26,774 nt of DNA from Nitrospira sp. UBA6909 (lineage in GTDB: Bacteria; Nitrospirota; Nitrospiria; Nitrospirales; Nitrospiraceae), in the NCBI GenBank assembly GCA_002451055.1, contig DKBD01000037.1, positions 1 to 26,774 of the forward strand, given 5' to 3'. Shown piece by piece: positions 1-7,132 of the stretch. The notes below the pieces were generated by a model, which was given only the letters and a program-made list of their open reading frames with translations, did not search any database and was not told where the DNA came from. How positions within the stretch are numbered: the stretch's first letter is position 1; each line of letters opens with the position of its first letter. The position numbers and the translations under genes are program-made.

Positions 1-563
1 GTGGCGCCGGGGACGATGATCAGCTTCTTCTCGCAGGTCAATAATTCATAGGCCGCTTGGTTCATCTCAATGACCGGTTCGTCCCACCCGCCGACAATCA
101 AGAGCGTCGGCGCGGTCACCCGATTGAGATGGGGTTCAGCCAGATCAGGCCGTCCTCCCCGTGATACGACGGCTTTCACGTTCGACGGCTCTCGTGCGGC
201 AGCCTGCAATGCGGCTCCGGCGCCGGTGCTCGCGCCGAAATAGCCGACTCCGAGATCTCTCGTTTTCTGGTCCAATTTCAGCCAGTTCTTGGCCAGCAAG
301 AGGCGATCTGCCAGCAGATCGATATCGAACACCTTGCGCCGGTCGTCCGCTTCGTCTTCTGTCAGCAGATCGAGGAGCAGAGTGGCCAGCCCATTTTGCT
401 GAAGGTGCCGGGCGACGAAATTGTTGCGCGGGCTGAATCGTCCGCTCCCGCTCCCGTGCGCGAAGACGACCACCCCGCATGAACCGGCCGGCAGACCAAG
501 GATTCCCTCCAGACTGAGTCCCCCTGTGGTGATCTTGACCGGCTGTTCGTGAGGGGATGTCAT
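1..563 (-). CDS. Alpha/beta hydrolase, dienelactone hydrolase-like (3' end outside window)
   Basis: The reading frame from the ATG at 563 stays open to the window edge, giving about 187 residues without a stop. The start reads MTSPHEQPVKITTGGLSLEG. A strand followed by VVVFAHGSGSGR forms the oxyanion-loop region. GVGYFGASTGAGAALQAA near residues 108-125 is the nucleophile elbow (GxSxG, Ser in GAST). TLLIVGGWDEPV is the usual strand carrying the acid residue. The catalytic His would lie beyond the edge. The ATG overlaps the stop of the upstream pentapeptide gene as ATGA, so translation is probably coupled. The family includes dienelactone hydrolase-like esterases, some fused to a phosphoribosyltransferase domain. 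No such domain is present at the N terminus here, and the C terminus cannot be seen. The substrate is unknown. Confidence 0.85.
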   Translation of the reverse strand, partial: MTSPHEQPVKITTGGLSLEGILGLPAGSCGVVVFAHGSGSGRFSPRNNFVARHLQQNGLATLLLDLLTEDEADDRRKVFDIDLLADRLLLAKNWLKLDQKTRDLGVGYFGASTGAGAALQAAAREPSNVKAVVSRGGRPDLAEPHLNRVTAPTLLIVGGWDEPVIEMNQAAYELLTCEKKLIIVPGA

Positions 564-1990
564 GACTTATGCCCTTTCTTTGCCGAGCGACAGGGGACTG
601 GTCGGTTCAATTCCGGAGGCAGCTGTGTCTGCTCATCGATACAGGCGGTATCGAGTTGCGCCTGAGTCAGTCCAAGCACAGAGGTCAGGATCGCCCCGCG
701 CAAGTTCGCACCACGCATGTCCGCTGAATTGAGGCGCGCGCCCGTGAGGTCGGCTTTCACCAGCGCGGCATCTTGGAAATTGACTTCCTGGAGATTCGCA
801 TGAGCCAGGTTGGCCTCGGTGAAATCGGAGCCGCTCAGGTCCGCCGAAACGAAATTGGCCGATTCTAGGTTGGCGTTCTTGAATTGCGATCGCTGGAAGG
901 AGGCTTTGGGAGCATACAGTTCGCTCAAATTGCTGTTCGCGAAGCTGATACGTGATCCGGTGGCTCCTATCAAGACCGCGCGGTTGAGGTCGGCCTCACG
1001 GAGGTCTGCTTCATCGAGTTGGGCATGATACAGGATAGCCATTCGGAGGCTGGCCGACCGCAGATCCGTGTTGACCAGGGCGGCCTCTTCCAAGTTGGCT
1101 CCCTCTAGATCGGCCTGCGGCAATTTTGCTCCTTGCAAATTTGCATATCGTAGGTCGGCACCGCGGAGAATGGCCTCTTGCAAATTGGCTCCGCGCAAAT
1201 CGGCTTCGTCCAGATAGGCGCTTTCCAGATCGGCTTCGACCAGCCTGGCCTGGCCGAGTTGCGCACTGTCCAGCAGGGCTCCCTGCAGGTACGTTTGGTG
1301 AAAGTTGGCCTTGGTGAGAACGGTCCGGCGGAGGTCGGCTCCCATCAAATCGGCTCTGGAGAGATTGGCGCCACGCAGTGTTGCTCCGTAAAAGTAGGCA
1401 TCGATGAAAATACCGTCGCTCAGGTCGGCGGAGGTCAGATCGGCGCCCTCGAACTGGCCCCGCTCGAACGAGGCTTCGCGCAACTGCGCACCGACGAGGA
1501 CCGCGTCAAAGAGCGCGGCCTCATCACCGATGACACGAACGAGATTCGCGCCCGTGAACGTTGCACGGCGCAAATCGGCTCCGGCAATGATGGCGCCTTC
1601 TAGGGTCGCCTTGGTGAAATCGGCTCCCGCGAGACTGGCCTGGATAAAACTGGCCTGTGTGAAATTGGATTGCCGCAAAATGGCGCCGTCCATGCGAGCC
1701 CGCTCGAGATTGACCCCCGCAAGCGTGGCTCGGCTTAGATCAGCCTGGCAGAGCTCAGCGCGCCTGGCTTCCGGACCCCTTCTGTGTTCCACCCATCGTT
1801 CATGCGCTTGCACGACGGACTGCAAAGTCTTGGCCGGAACGGGTTTGTTCTTGTAGGGGCTGTTGCAAGATGGAACCCCAAGTGTGGGCTGGTTGGCACC
1901 CACTTGACCGGCGGCTCCCACTGATTCGGCAGCGAATACGATCGACAGCATCAGACCCACGATGACGGCTCGGGCGGAAACGTTTGTCAT
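560..1990 (-). CDS. Exported pentapeptide-repeat protein
   Basis: The 476-residue protein starts with a hydrophobic segment ending VGAAGQVGA, a probable Sec signal peptide (about residues 1-26), so it likely acts in the periplasm. A short linker contains LCQADLSRATLAG, after which almost the whole protein (about residues 80-455) is tandem A(D/N)LXX pentapeptides, for example ADLRRATFTGANLV and GANLEEAALVNTDL. Such repeats fold as a right-handed beta-helix of square cross-section. No enzymatic domain is visible. It follows pncB after one base and overlaps the hydrolase start, so it is part of the NAD-salvage operon. A role as a structural or protein-binding scaffold is inference; nothing in the sequence shows a partner. 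Confidence 0.9.
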   Translation of the reverse strand: MTNVSARAVIVGLMLSIVFAAESVGAAGQVGANQPTLGVPSCNSPYKNKPVPAKTLQSVVQAHERWVEHRRGPEARRAELCQADLSRATLAGVNLERARMDGAILRQSNFTQASFIQASLAGADFTKATLEGAIIAGADLRRATFTGANLVRVIGDEAALFDAVLVGAQLREASFERGQFEGADLTSADLSDGIFIDAYFYGATLRGANLSRADLMGADLRRTVLTKANFHQTYLQGALLDSAQLGQARLVEADLESAYLDEADLRGANLQEAILRGADLRYANLQGAKLPQADLEGANLEEAALVNTDLRSASLRMAILYHAQLDEADLREADLNRAVLIGATGSRISFANSNLSELYAPKASFQRSQFKNANLESANFVSADLSGSDFTEANLAHANLQEVNFQDAALVKADLTGARLNSADMRGANLRGAILTSVLGLTQAQLDTACIDEQTQLPPELNRPVPCRSAKKGHKS

Positions 1991-1991
1991 G

Positions 1992-3344
1992 TCATATCTC
2001 CTTCACATGAGAGAGGCCACGATCGACTGTCTCGGCTAAGCCTTGAAGAGCCTGAGAGATTTGAACCGGATAAGCCGGGGCAGTTTCGAGTGCTCGCAGG
2101 GATTCGGGAAGTTGTGCGAGTCGGTCCGCCGTGCGTCGGCGCAGATCGGTCACGCTCGGGGAGGCAGCAAGGCGGCGGCCGTCGCTCATCACGGCTTGAA
2201 GCAGCGGGATACCGGACAGCCGATCGTCGTGCGTGGTGACGACGTCATGATCAAGACGCCCGTCCCCCGCATAATACCGGTAGACTTGTTTTCGCCCCGG
2301 CCAGGTGGCCTTGCCTTCCGATCGTTTGCGGCAGGGACGGCCGGCGTATTCTTGGAGTTTGTAGGCGCTGTCCAACGATGGCGCGTCGGACGAGGTCGTC
2401 ATGGCCGTGCCGACGGCGAAGCTGTCGATCGGGGCGCGGCTGTCGAGCAAATCTTTCAGGCGGTATTCGTCGAGATTGCCGCTCGCGATGATCTGTGTGT
2501 GAGAGAGCCCCCCTTCGTCCAAGATCCGGCGGACCCGGCGGGCATGGTCGGCCAGATCTCCGCTGTCCAATCTCACGCCTTTTACGCTGATCCCTTTGGC
2601 TCTGAGCACGGGGGCCAACGATGTCACTTTTCTGGCGGCTGTTTCCGTGTCGTAGGTATCGATCAGGAGAACAACGTTGTTCGGCTGCGCCTGCGCAAAA
2701 TGCTCAAAGGCCTGTACCTCGTCCTTGTGGGCCTGCACGAACGAATGGGCCATGGTGCCGTAGACTGGAATGCCGTAGGTCATGCCGGCCAGCACGGTGG
2801 CGCTACCCGAAAATCCGGCCAGATAACTGGCCCGTGCGGCAAGGAGGCCAGCCTCGGCGCCATGGGCCCGGCGCAGTCCGAAATCGATGATCGGTTTTCC
2901 TCCGGCCACCAACGCCGAACGTGCGGCTTTCGAGGCGACCATGGTCTGGAAGTTCAATAGGTTGATGACCCGGCTTTCGACGAGTTGAGCTTCCGGGAGC
3001 GGCGCGACGATGCGAAGAATCGGCTCGTGGGGGAAGAACAGCGTCCCCTCCTCCATGGCCTCTACCGCGCCGGTAAATCGCAGCGTCTCCAAATAACGAA
3101 GGAGCCCAGGTTTGAACAGCCTGGTCTGATCCAGCCAGGCCAATTCTTTCTGCGTGAAATGCATCCCGGAGAGGAAGTCCAGAACCTGTTCGAGGCCGGC
3201 TGCCACCAGGAAGTTCCGACAAGGCGGCAATTTACGGACAAAAAACTCGAACACCGCCGGCTCGACCATTCCCTGTTCCTGGTAGGCTTGTGCCATGGTG
3301 AGTTCATAGAGATCGGTCAGCAGGGCGCTGGTCGATGGATTCAT
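1992..3344 (-). CDS. pncB: Nicotinate phosphoribosyltransferase
   Basis: The enzyme converts nicotinate and PRPP, with ATP, to nicotinate mononucleotide in the Preiss-Handler NAD salvage pathway. The 450-residue protein begins MNPSTSALLTDLYELTMAQA, the standard family opening. FEFFVRKLP, the DFGLRRAHG segment (about residues 154-162) and YGTMAHSFVQAH are family signatures. His200 in the last motif corresponds to the phosphorylated catalytic His. VRLDSGDL and SGNLDEY build the phosphate-binding part of the barrel. The frame continues upstream to 3509 but that extension lies inside pncA. The ATG at 3344 overlaps the pncA stop as ATGA and gives the family length. A pncA-pncB pair makes a complete nicotinamide-to-NaMN route. 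Confidence 0.95.
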   Translation of the reverse strand: MNPSTSALLTDLYELTMAQAYQEQGMVEPAVFEFFVRKLPPCRNFLVAAGLEQVLDFLSGMHFTQKELAWLDQTRLFKPGLLRYLETLRFTGAVEAMEEGTLFFPHEPILRIVAPLPEAQLVESRVINLLNFQTMVASKAARSALVAGGKPIIDFGLRRAHGAEAGLLAARASYLAGFSGSATVLAGMTYGIPVYGTMAHSFVQAHKDEVQAFEHFAQAQPNNVVLLIDTYDTETAARKVTSLAPVLRAKGISVKGVRLDSGDLADHARRVRRILDEGGLSHTQIIASGNLDEYRLKDLLDSRAPIDSFAVGTAMTTSSDAPSLDSAYKLQEYAGRPCRKRSEGKATWPGRKQVYRYYAGDGRLDHDVVTTHDDRLSGIPLLQAVMSDGRRLAASPSVTDLRRRTADRLAQLPESLRALETAPAYPVQISQALQGLAETVDRGLSHVKEI

Positions 3345-3922
3345 GCCGGGAGCGTCTCCAAATGGATCGGCGCCGCGCCCAGGCGGATCATTTCCTGTTC
3401 GGCCAGATGTCCGTCGTCCGGCTGCAGGTTGACCGCCCTGATGCCGTCCGTCAACAGGCACACGGCATATCCCAGTGTCACGGCATCTTTGACCGTATGC
3501 AAGACGCAATAGTCCGTTGCCAATCCCCCGATGAACAAGCGGTGGATGCCGAGAGCCTGCAGATGGCGGTTCAAGGCCGTGTGCTGGAAGGCTGAGTAGG
3601 CTTCCTGGTCGGGATCGATCGCTTTGTAGATGATCACCGCCGACGCCGGTGCGTCAAAGGCCGGTGGCGGCAACGAGCCGGGTGTGCCGGCCACACAGTG
3701 CACGGGCCATGGTCCTCCTTGGTCGCGAAAGGAGCAGTGGGTCGGAGGGTGCCAATCGCGTGTGAGAAAAATAGGGAGGCCTCGGGCGTGAAATCTTCGG
3801 ATGTAGCTCAATAGGGTAGGAACGATCTCATGGCCGCCGCTGATACCGAGCGTTCCGCCTGGAAGGAAATCGTTCTGGATATCCGCAATGATCAGGGCGT
3901 CGTCGGTCGTCAGAATCTCCAT
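3341..3922 (-). CDS. pncA: Nicotinamidase
   Basis: This 193-residue isochorismatase-fold amidase hydrolyses nicotinamide to nicotinate. The triad is visible: Asp14 in IIADIQNDFLPGG, Lys100 in IIYKAIDPD and nucleophile Cys139 in GLATDYCVLHT. Metal ligands are Asp56 and His58 in TRDWHPPTH and His75 in WPVHCVAGTPGS. Length and motifs match PncA rather than generic isochorismatases. It is the first gene of the minus-strand operon. No Shine-Dalgarno sequence precedes the ATG. A TATACA box at 3935-3940 (minus) lies only about 13 bases before the start, so transcription may begin within a few bases of the ATG and the mRNA may be nearly leaderless. That is inference, because the matching -35 is poor. 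Confidence 0.95.
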   Translation of the reverse strand: MEILTTDDALIIADIQNDFLPGGTLGISGGHEIVPTLLSYIRRFHARGLPIFLTRDWHPPTHCSFRDQGGPWPVHCVAGTPGSLPPPAFDAPASAVIIYKAIDPDQEAYSAFQHTALNRHLQALGIHRLFIGGLATDYCVLHTVKDAVTLGYAVCLLTDGIRAVNLQPDDGHLAEQEMIRLGAAPIHLETLPA

Positions 3923-4000
3923 TGGCAGTGTGTATGTATATCCAGCGAGCAGGGGTTCTATCTCGTATCTCGCAAGGGACTACTATGCATGATCAGATCC

Positions 4001-4018
4001 AATGTTCAATTGAACATT
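4001..4018. repeat. Perfect 18-base palindrome (TTCAATTGAA core)
   Basis: Positions 4001-4018 read the same on both strands: AATGTTCAATTGAACATT. It is followed by a TTGAGCAT word. The element lies between pncA and the cytochrome gene, about 80 bases before the pncA start. Related words recur at 16061-16100. It could be an operator for the pncA operon or one copy of a dispersed palindromic repeat. Confidence 0.7.
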
Positions 4019-4077
4019 GATAATTGAGCATCAAACAAGCCTCGGAGGGGCGAAATGCGAACCACGGTCAAGTCCTG

Positions 4078-4455
4078 TCACCGACCCTGTTGCGACAGCA
4101 ATCGAACGTAGGCCAGCACGTCCTGCATTTCTTCGTCGGTGAGCTGCCCCCGCCAGGCATGCATCGGGCTGAAGACGACGCCGTGCTCGATCGTCCGCAG
4201 CAACTCCTCGTCCGATTTCAAGAATGACCGGACGCGATGAAAGTCCGCTGGCACAATAGTCAATGAACCGGCCGCCGGGCCATCCCCATACCCCTTGTCT
4301 CCGTGACAGGATCGGCACAGGCGGGCATAGACTCCTTCCCCTCGTACAAGATCGGGGGGATAATCTTGGGCTTTCACAGAAGACATTGCCAGGGCGTTCA
4401 GGATCAGCAGGAGGAAGAAACAGACGTGAGCAGGCTGCATTCTGACGCTGCGCAA
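4078..4455 (-). CDS. Small exported c-type cytochrome
   Basis: The 125-residue protein has an N-terminal signal sequence (hydrophobic CFFLLLILNALAM) and one class I cytochrome c domain. Cys47, Cys50 and His51 in CRSCHGDKGYGDGPA bind heme, and Met98 in FSPMHAW is the likely sixth ligand. LTDEEMQDVLAYVR is the usual C-terminal helix. It would carry electrons in the periplasm; the redox partner is unknown. The start chosen is TTG at 4455, preceded by AAAGG at good spacing. The in-frame ATG at 4440 has no ribosome binding site, but it cannot be excluded. The gene lies 13 bases after the zinc-ribbon stop and probably shares its transcript. Confidence 0.9.
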   Translation of the reverse strand: MRSVRMQPAHVCFFLLLILNALAMSSVKAQDYPPDLVRGEGVYARLCRSCHGDKGYGDGPAAGSLTIVPADFHRVRSFLKSDEELLRTIEHGVVFSPMHAWRGQLTDEEMQDVLAYVRLLSQQGR

Positions 4456-4468
4456 TGTAGCCGCCTTT

Positions 4469-4633
4469 CTAGCTCTTCTTGGTTGTATGGGCGATAAACG
4501 GGCTGAAGCGTTGCTGCAGTTTCGTGCTCCCGCACGCCGGGCATGTGACGTCTCCTCGTTCGTGTTCTTTGAGCGTCACGACGATCAGCGATTCCTTCCC
4601 GCAATCCAGGCATTTGTAGTCGTACATCGGCAT
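4469..4633 (-). CDS. FmdB-type zinc-ribbon protein
   Basis: This 54-residue protein begins MPMYDYKCLDCGKES. It has two CxxC knuckles, CLDC (residues 8-11) and CPAC (residues 31-34), separated by about 20 residues, then a basic tail ending TTKKS. Its length and the MPxYDYxCxxCG opening match the FmdB / putative regulatory zinc-ribbon family. Such proteins are often called regulatory, but no function is established. The ATG at 4633 is preceded by AAGG at a normal distance. It sits between the tandem UspA gene and the cytochrome gene with small gaps, which suggests one operon. Confidence 0.85.
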   Translation of the reverse strand: MPMYDYKCLDCGKESLIVVTLKEHERGDVTCPACGSTKLQQRFSPFIAHTTKKS

Positions 4634-4645
4634 AGGTGGCCCTTC

Positions 4646-5509
4646 CTAACCAAAGATCATCAGCGGATACCCGCCCTGGTGCAACAGGGCGTGGGAGACG
4701 CTGCCGAGCACCATGCGTGTCACGCCGTGGCGTCCGCGGGATCCCATAAGGATGAGATCAGCGTTCAAGGCCTTGGCTTCTCCAAGAATCTCTTCGACAG
4801 GGGTGCCGAGCTTGGCGACGACACGGGTTTTATAGCCCAGCGGGTCGAGCTTGGCGGCTGTGTCGTTGAGGAAGTCTTTGGCGTTGCGGAGCGCATGGAC
4901 CTCCATCTGCTCGGCGGAAGCAGCATCTACCGGCCAGGGCGATCTGGTGTGGGGCAGCACGGTGAACAGGGTAATCGTGGGCGGCTCGCGAAACGGTTTC
5001 AGCTGAAGAAAGCGCAGGGCTTGTTCCGCATCGTCGATTCCCTGCAAGGGAAGCAGAGCATGGCTCAAGGCTTTCAAGGGGCAGGGAACAATCAGCTTCG
5101 CTCCGGGGCCGTACGTCAGTACACGATGGGCGACGCTCCCAATCAGCCGTTCTTTGATCGGCCCCATGCCTCGGGTGCCGAGAAGAATCAGATCCGCCTT
5201 GGATTGTTCCGCCAGCATGACGATTTGGTCGGCCGGGGAGCCCACAACGAGGTGCTTGGTAACCGGCCCGATTCCCATGGGGAGCAGAGACACGATTCGT
5301 TCCAGCAACCGGGTGCCGTCCTCCCGCATGTTGCGTTCAACCGTCTCATACAGTTCCTGTGAAACCTCCGGCATCATCATCGGATAGGCCGGAGTCGGAA
5401 CATCCAGGACATGCACGATGTGCAATGCTTCGGCCCGGCTTACGTATTTCAGCGATCGCGCTGCCTCATACGATTGGTCGGACCCGTCGACTGCGAGCAG
5501 AAGCTTCAT
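4646..5509 (-). CDS. Tandem universal stress protein (two UspA domains)
   Basis: The 287-residue protein has two Usp folds. Domain 1 starts MKLLLAVDGSDQSYEAAR and ends with the nucleotide-binding motif GTRGMGPIKERLIGS (G-2x-G-9x-GS). Domain 2 ends with GSRGRHGVTRMVLGS, again complete. Both domains therefore look able to bind ATP. Domain 2 begins with a weaker strand (AKLIVPCPLKALSHALLP), as is common when only one domain keeps a clean N-terminal Asp. An upstream GTG at 5515 is possible, but the ATG at 5509 has GGAAGG at 8 bases and is preferred. The gene heads the zinc-ribbon and cytochrome genes and is transcribed away from the 6087 usp gene. Confidence 0.92.
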   Translation of the reverse strand: MKLLLAVDGSDQSYEAARSLKYVSRAEALHIVHVLDVPTPAYPMMMPEVSQELYETVERNMREDGTRLLERIVSLLPMGIGPVTKHLVVGSPADQIVMLAEQSKADLILLGTRGMGPIKERLIGSVAHRVLTYGPGAKLIVPCPLKALSHALLPLQGIDDAEQALRFLQLKPFREPPTITLFTVLPHTRSPWPVDAASAEQMEVHALRNAKDFLNDTAAKLDPLGYKTRVVAKLGTPVEEILGEAKALNADLILMGSRGRHGVTRMVLGSVSHALLHQGGYPLMIFG

Positions 5510-5718
5510 AAGCACCGCCTTCCACTTGGAGAATCATAGATGCACGGCATCATGTGTTACTGCAGAAGCAGAACGGTCGTGATCATCGGATGCATTGCCA
5601 CATGTATAACATCTTTGAGCACCCGTGGCTCCCGATCCGCTCGCCAGGGTCTGATCGGTCCCCATGCCGCCAGCCCTACCGGCAGGATGCTGAACGGTGA
5701 ATGGTAAATAGTGGGGTC

Positions 5719-5734
5719 AGCAAGTCCGGTGCCG
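5719..5734 (-). promoter_or_regulatory. Candidate sigma-54 promoter facing left
   Basis: Read on the minus strand the site is CGGCACCGGACTTGCT: GGCAC, five bases, then TTGC and a T. Only the first base departs from the TGGCAC-N5-TTGC consensus. It lies about 210 bases before the tandem UspA start at 5509, so the 5' leader would be long. Weaker than the 6046 site. Confidence 0.4.
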
Positions 5735-5764
5735 TTCATGAACAATGCCATTAGGAGTAAGGGG

Positions 5765-5835
5765 GAAGGGTGAGGAGTGAAGAGGAAAAGATGTTTTTCT
5801 GTAGAGTCTCCTCGCTCGCGTACCCATCACCCTTC
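5765..5835. repeat. Inverted repeat with 9-base arms (GAAGGGTGA)
   Basis: GAAGGGTGA at 5765-5773 pairs with TCACCCTTC at 5827-5835 across a 53-base loop. The 13-base word AAGGGTGAGGAGT (5766-5778) recurs as its reverse complement at 20633-20645, before typA's 3' end. It is part of a family of low-complexity intergenic words. Confidence 0.5.
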
Positions 5836-6045
5836 ACGTCATCTGGGGCCTTCTGCTACAGAGGGAGGATAGTCACTGTGGCAAGGAGCCCCTTCAAATT
5901 ACAGGAGAGACAATGGGGTATGGCATATGGCAGGGACTAAAGAGGGCTAATGTTCCGTCTCTTTTCCTTGTCGTGCTATATGCTATCAGCCAGATGTCTT
6001 CCGTTTTCTACATCTCAGCCATTTGCTCTGCTTGGTCTTCGCGAG

Positions 6046-6061
6046 TGGCACCGCCCTTGCT
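6046..6061 (+). promoter_or_regulatory. Sigma-54 (RpoN) promoter
   Basis: TGGCAC at 6046-6051, five bases, then TTGCT at 6057-6061. This is a full match to the -24/-12 consensus TGGCAC-N5-TTGC(A/T). Transcription would start near 6072, just ahead of the ribosome binding site AGGAGG (6074-6079), so the leader would be about 15 bases. It would drive the UspA and cupredoxin genes. A bacterial enhancer-binding protein would be needed; none is encoded in the window. Confidence 0.7.
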
Positions 6062-6086
6062 CACTTGCGACTTAGGAGGATAGCAT

Positions 6087-6587
6087 ATGGGCCAAGAAGC
6101 CGGTCTCTTCAAGAAGATCCTGGTTCCAGTTGATTTCTCTCCCTGTTCGGATGAGGCATTTGGAGTCGCATGCGAAATTGCGCGTTTGTGCGGGGCCAGT
6201 GTGGCAGTGTTGCACGTGATTGATACCGGTGCGCTTGCCGCATTCAATCGTCTGGGGTTGCTGGCTGTTCCGTCTGATGCCGCCGGTCAACGGAGACGGT
6301 TACGGCACCATGCCCGGTTGAACGTTCGCCGGTTGCAGGAGTCCGAGGAGGCAGAGGGGGTGTCTCTCACACGGACGATTGTGGAGGGATCGCCGTTCGT
6401 GGAGATTTCCAAGGCCGCTCGCACGGGGAAAGTGGATCTTGTCGTAATGGGTAGTTACGGCGGGCGATCTGGGAGTGTGGATAAGATCTTTTTCGGGAGC
6501 ACGGCGGAAAAGGTCGTGCGCACAGCCGGCTGTCCTGTGCTGACCGTTCCGTTGCCGGCGTCCGCTGGTCAGCGAAAATCGACGTAA
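6087..6587 (+). CDS. Single-domain universal stress protein
   Basis: The 166-residue protein is one Usp domain. It begins MGQEAGLFKKILVPVDFSPC and closes with CPVLTVPLP. The nucleotide loop reads GSYGGRSGSVDKIFFGS, which is two residues longer between the second and third Gly than the usual G-2x-G-9x-GS, so ATP binding may be altered. The start ATG follows a strong AGGAGG at 7 bases. It is the first gene after the sigma-54 site, and 20 bases separate it from the cupredoxin gene, so the two are probably co-transcribed. Single-domain Usp proteins usually act as dimers. Confidence 0.92.
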   Translation: MGQEAGLFKKILVPVDFSPCSDEAFGVACEIARLCGASVAVLHVIDTGALAAFNRLGLLAVPSDAAGQRRRLRHHARLNVRRLQESEEAEGVSLTRTIVEGSPFVEISKAARTGKVDLVVMGSYGGRSGSVDKIFFGSTAEKVVRTAGCPVLTVPLPASAGQRKST

Positions 6588-6607
6588 GCGAAATAAGGGG
6601 GGCGATA

Positions 6608-7048
6608 ATGTTTAGACGACACGTTCGATCATGGGCCTGCTGCTTGAGCATTGGCTTGATGGTTGGATCGACATGGGTCATGGCAGGGGAGGAGGAAAAG
6701 CTTGGTCTTGCGCAAACCGAGCAGACGGTTGAAGTCACGATCAAGGATTTCAAGTTCGTGACGAAGCAGGGGACGTTGCGCCTTGGACTTCCGACGGTAA
6801 TCAAGGTGAGAAATGAGGATGCGGAACGGCACGATTTCAGTTCGGTCATGTTCGAGGGGCTTCCGGCGCAAATCGAAAAAGACGGGGTGATCGTCTATGG
6901 CCGCGGTTTAGGAGGAGTATTTCTCGACTCGAACCGCGATGCGGTGGTGCGGTTTGACATGTCTCGCCCTGGGCGGCATGAGTTCCGATGCTCGATTCAT
7001 CCGACGATGAGCGGAGAATTACTTATCCTAAGCACGGAGGCTGTGTGA
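6608..7048 (+). CDS. Exported cupredoxin (type 1 copper protein)
   Basis: The 146-residue protein has a signal peptide (about residues 1-26, ending STWVMA before GEEEK) and one cupredoxin domain. Likely type 1 copper ligands are His75 in DAERHDFSS and Cys128, His131 and Met134 in FRCSIHPTM. Spacing C-2x-H-2x-M is that of plastocyanin-like small blue proteins. PGRHEFRCSIHP is the typical ligand loop. It should carry one electron in the periplasm; the partner is unknown. A purine-rich GGGGGGCG lies before the ATG. Its place directly behind a UspA gene, under the same sigma-54 site, suggests use during energy or redox stress. Confidence 0.9.
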   Translation: MFRRHVRSWACCLSIGLMVGSTWVMAGEEEKLGLAQTEQTVEVTIKDFKFVTKQGTLRLGLPTVIKVRNEDAERHDFSSVMFEGLPAQIEKDGVIVYGRGLGGVFLDSNRDAVVRFDMSRPGRHEFRCSIHPTMSGELLILSTEAV

Positions 7049-7132
7049 GAGTCCTGAGGGCTGCGTGCAAAGTTCTCTGAAGAAGATGAATAAATTCGTT
7101 CTTAGCCCATATCTCTTTTCTTCAACTGGATC

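Larger units (their letters stand above)
5510..6086. other. Long divergent intergenic control region
   Basis: These 577 bases separate leftward and rightward stress genes. They hold a sigma-54 site facing right (6046-6061), a weaker one facing left (5719-5734), an inverted repeat with arms GAAGGGTGA (5765-5773) and TCACCCTTC (5827-5835), and a repeat word ATGGGGTATGGCA (5913-5925) found again inverted at 25490-25502. A 64-codon minus-strand frame at 5557-5751 shows no recognisable domain and is not called. Confidence 0.7.

Noticed and set aside
1178..1603. 141-codon plus-strand frame with a repeated pattern
   Set aside because: It is the antisense of the pentapeptide repeats; the periodic codons of the real gene keep the opposite frame open.
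560..1990. Regular 15-base periodicity that could look like a tandem or CRISPR array
   Set aside because: The period matches pentapeptide codons, and units differ in sequence with no spacers.
3345..3509. Upstream extension of pncB
   Set aside because: It lies entirely within pncA and adds residues unlike the family; the ATGA overlap at 3344 is the natural start.
4487..5362. 291-codon plus-strand frame
   Set aside because: Antisense to the tandem UspA gene, which has complete domain motifs on the minus strand; the frame has no recognisable domain.
5557..5751. 64-codon minus-strand frame ending VLLLQ
   Set aside because: Its end loosely resembles a Usp C terminus, but no nucleotide loop is present and no ribosome site was found; a decayed usp fragment is possible but unsupported.
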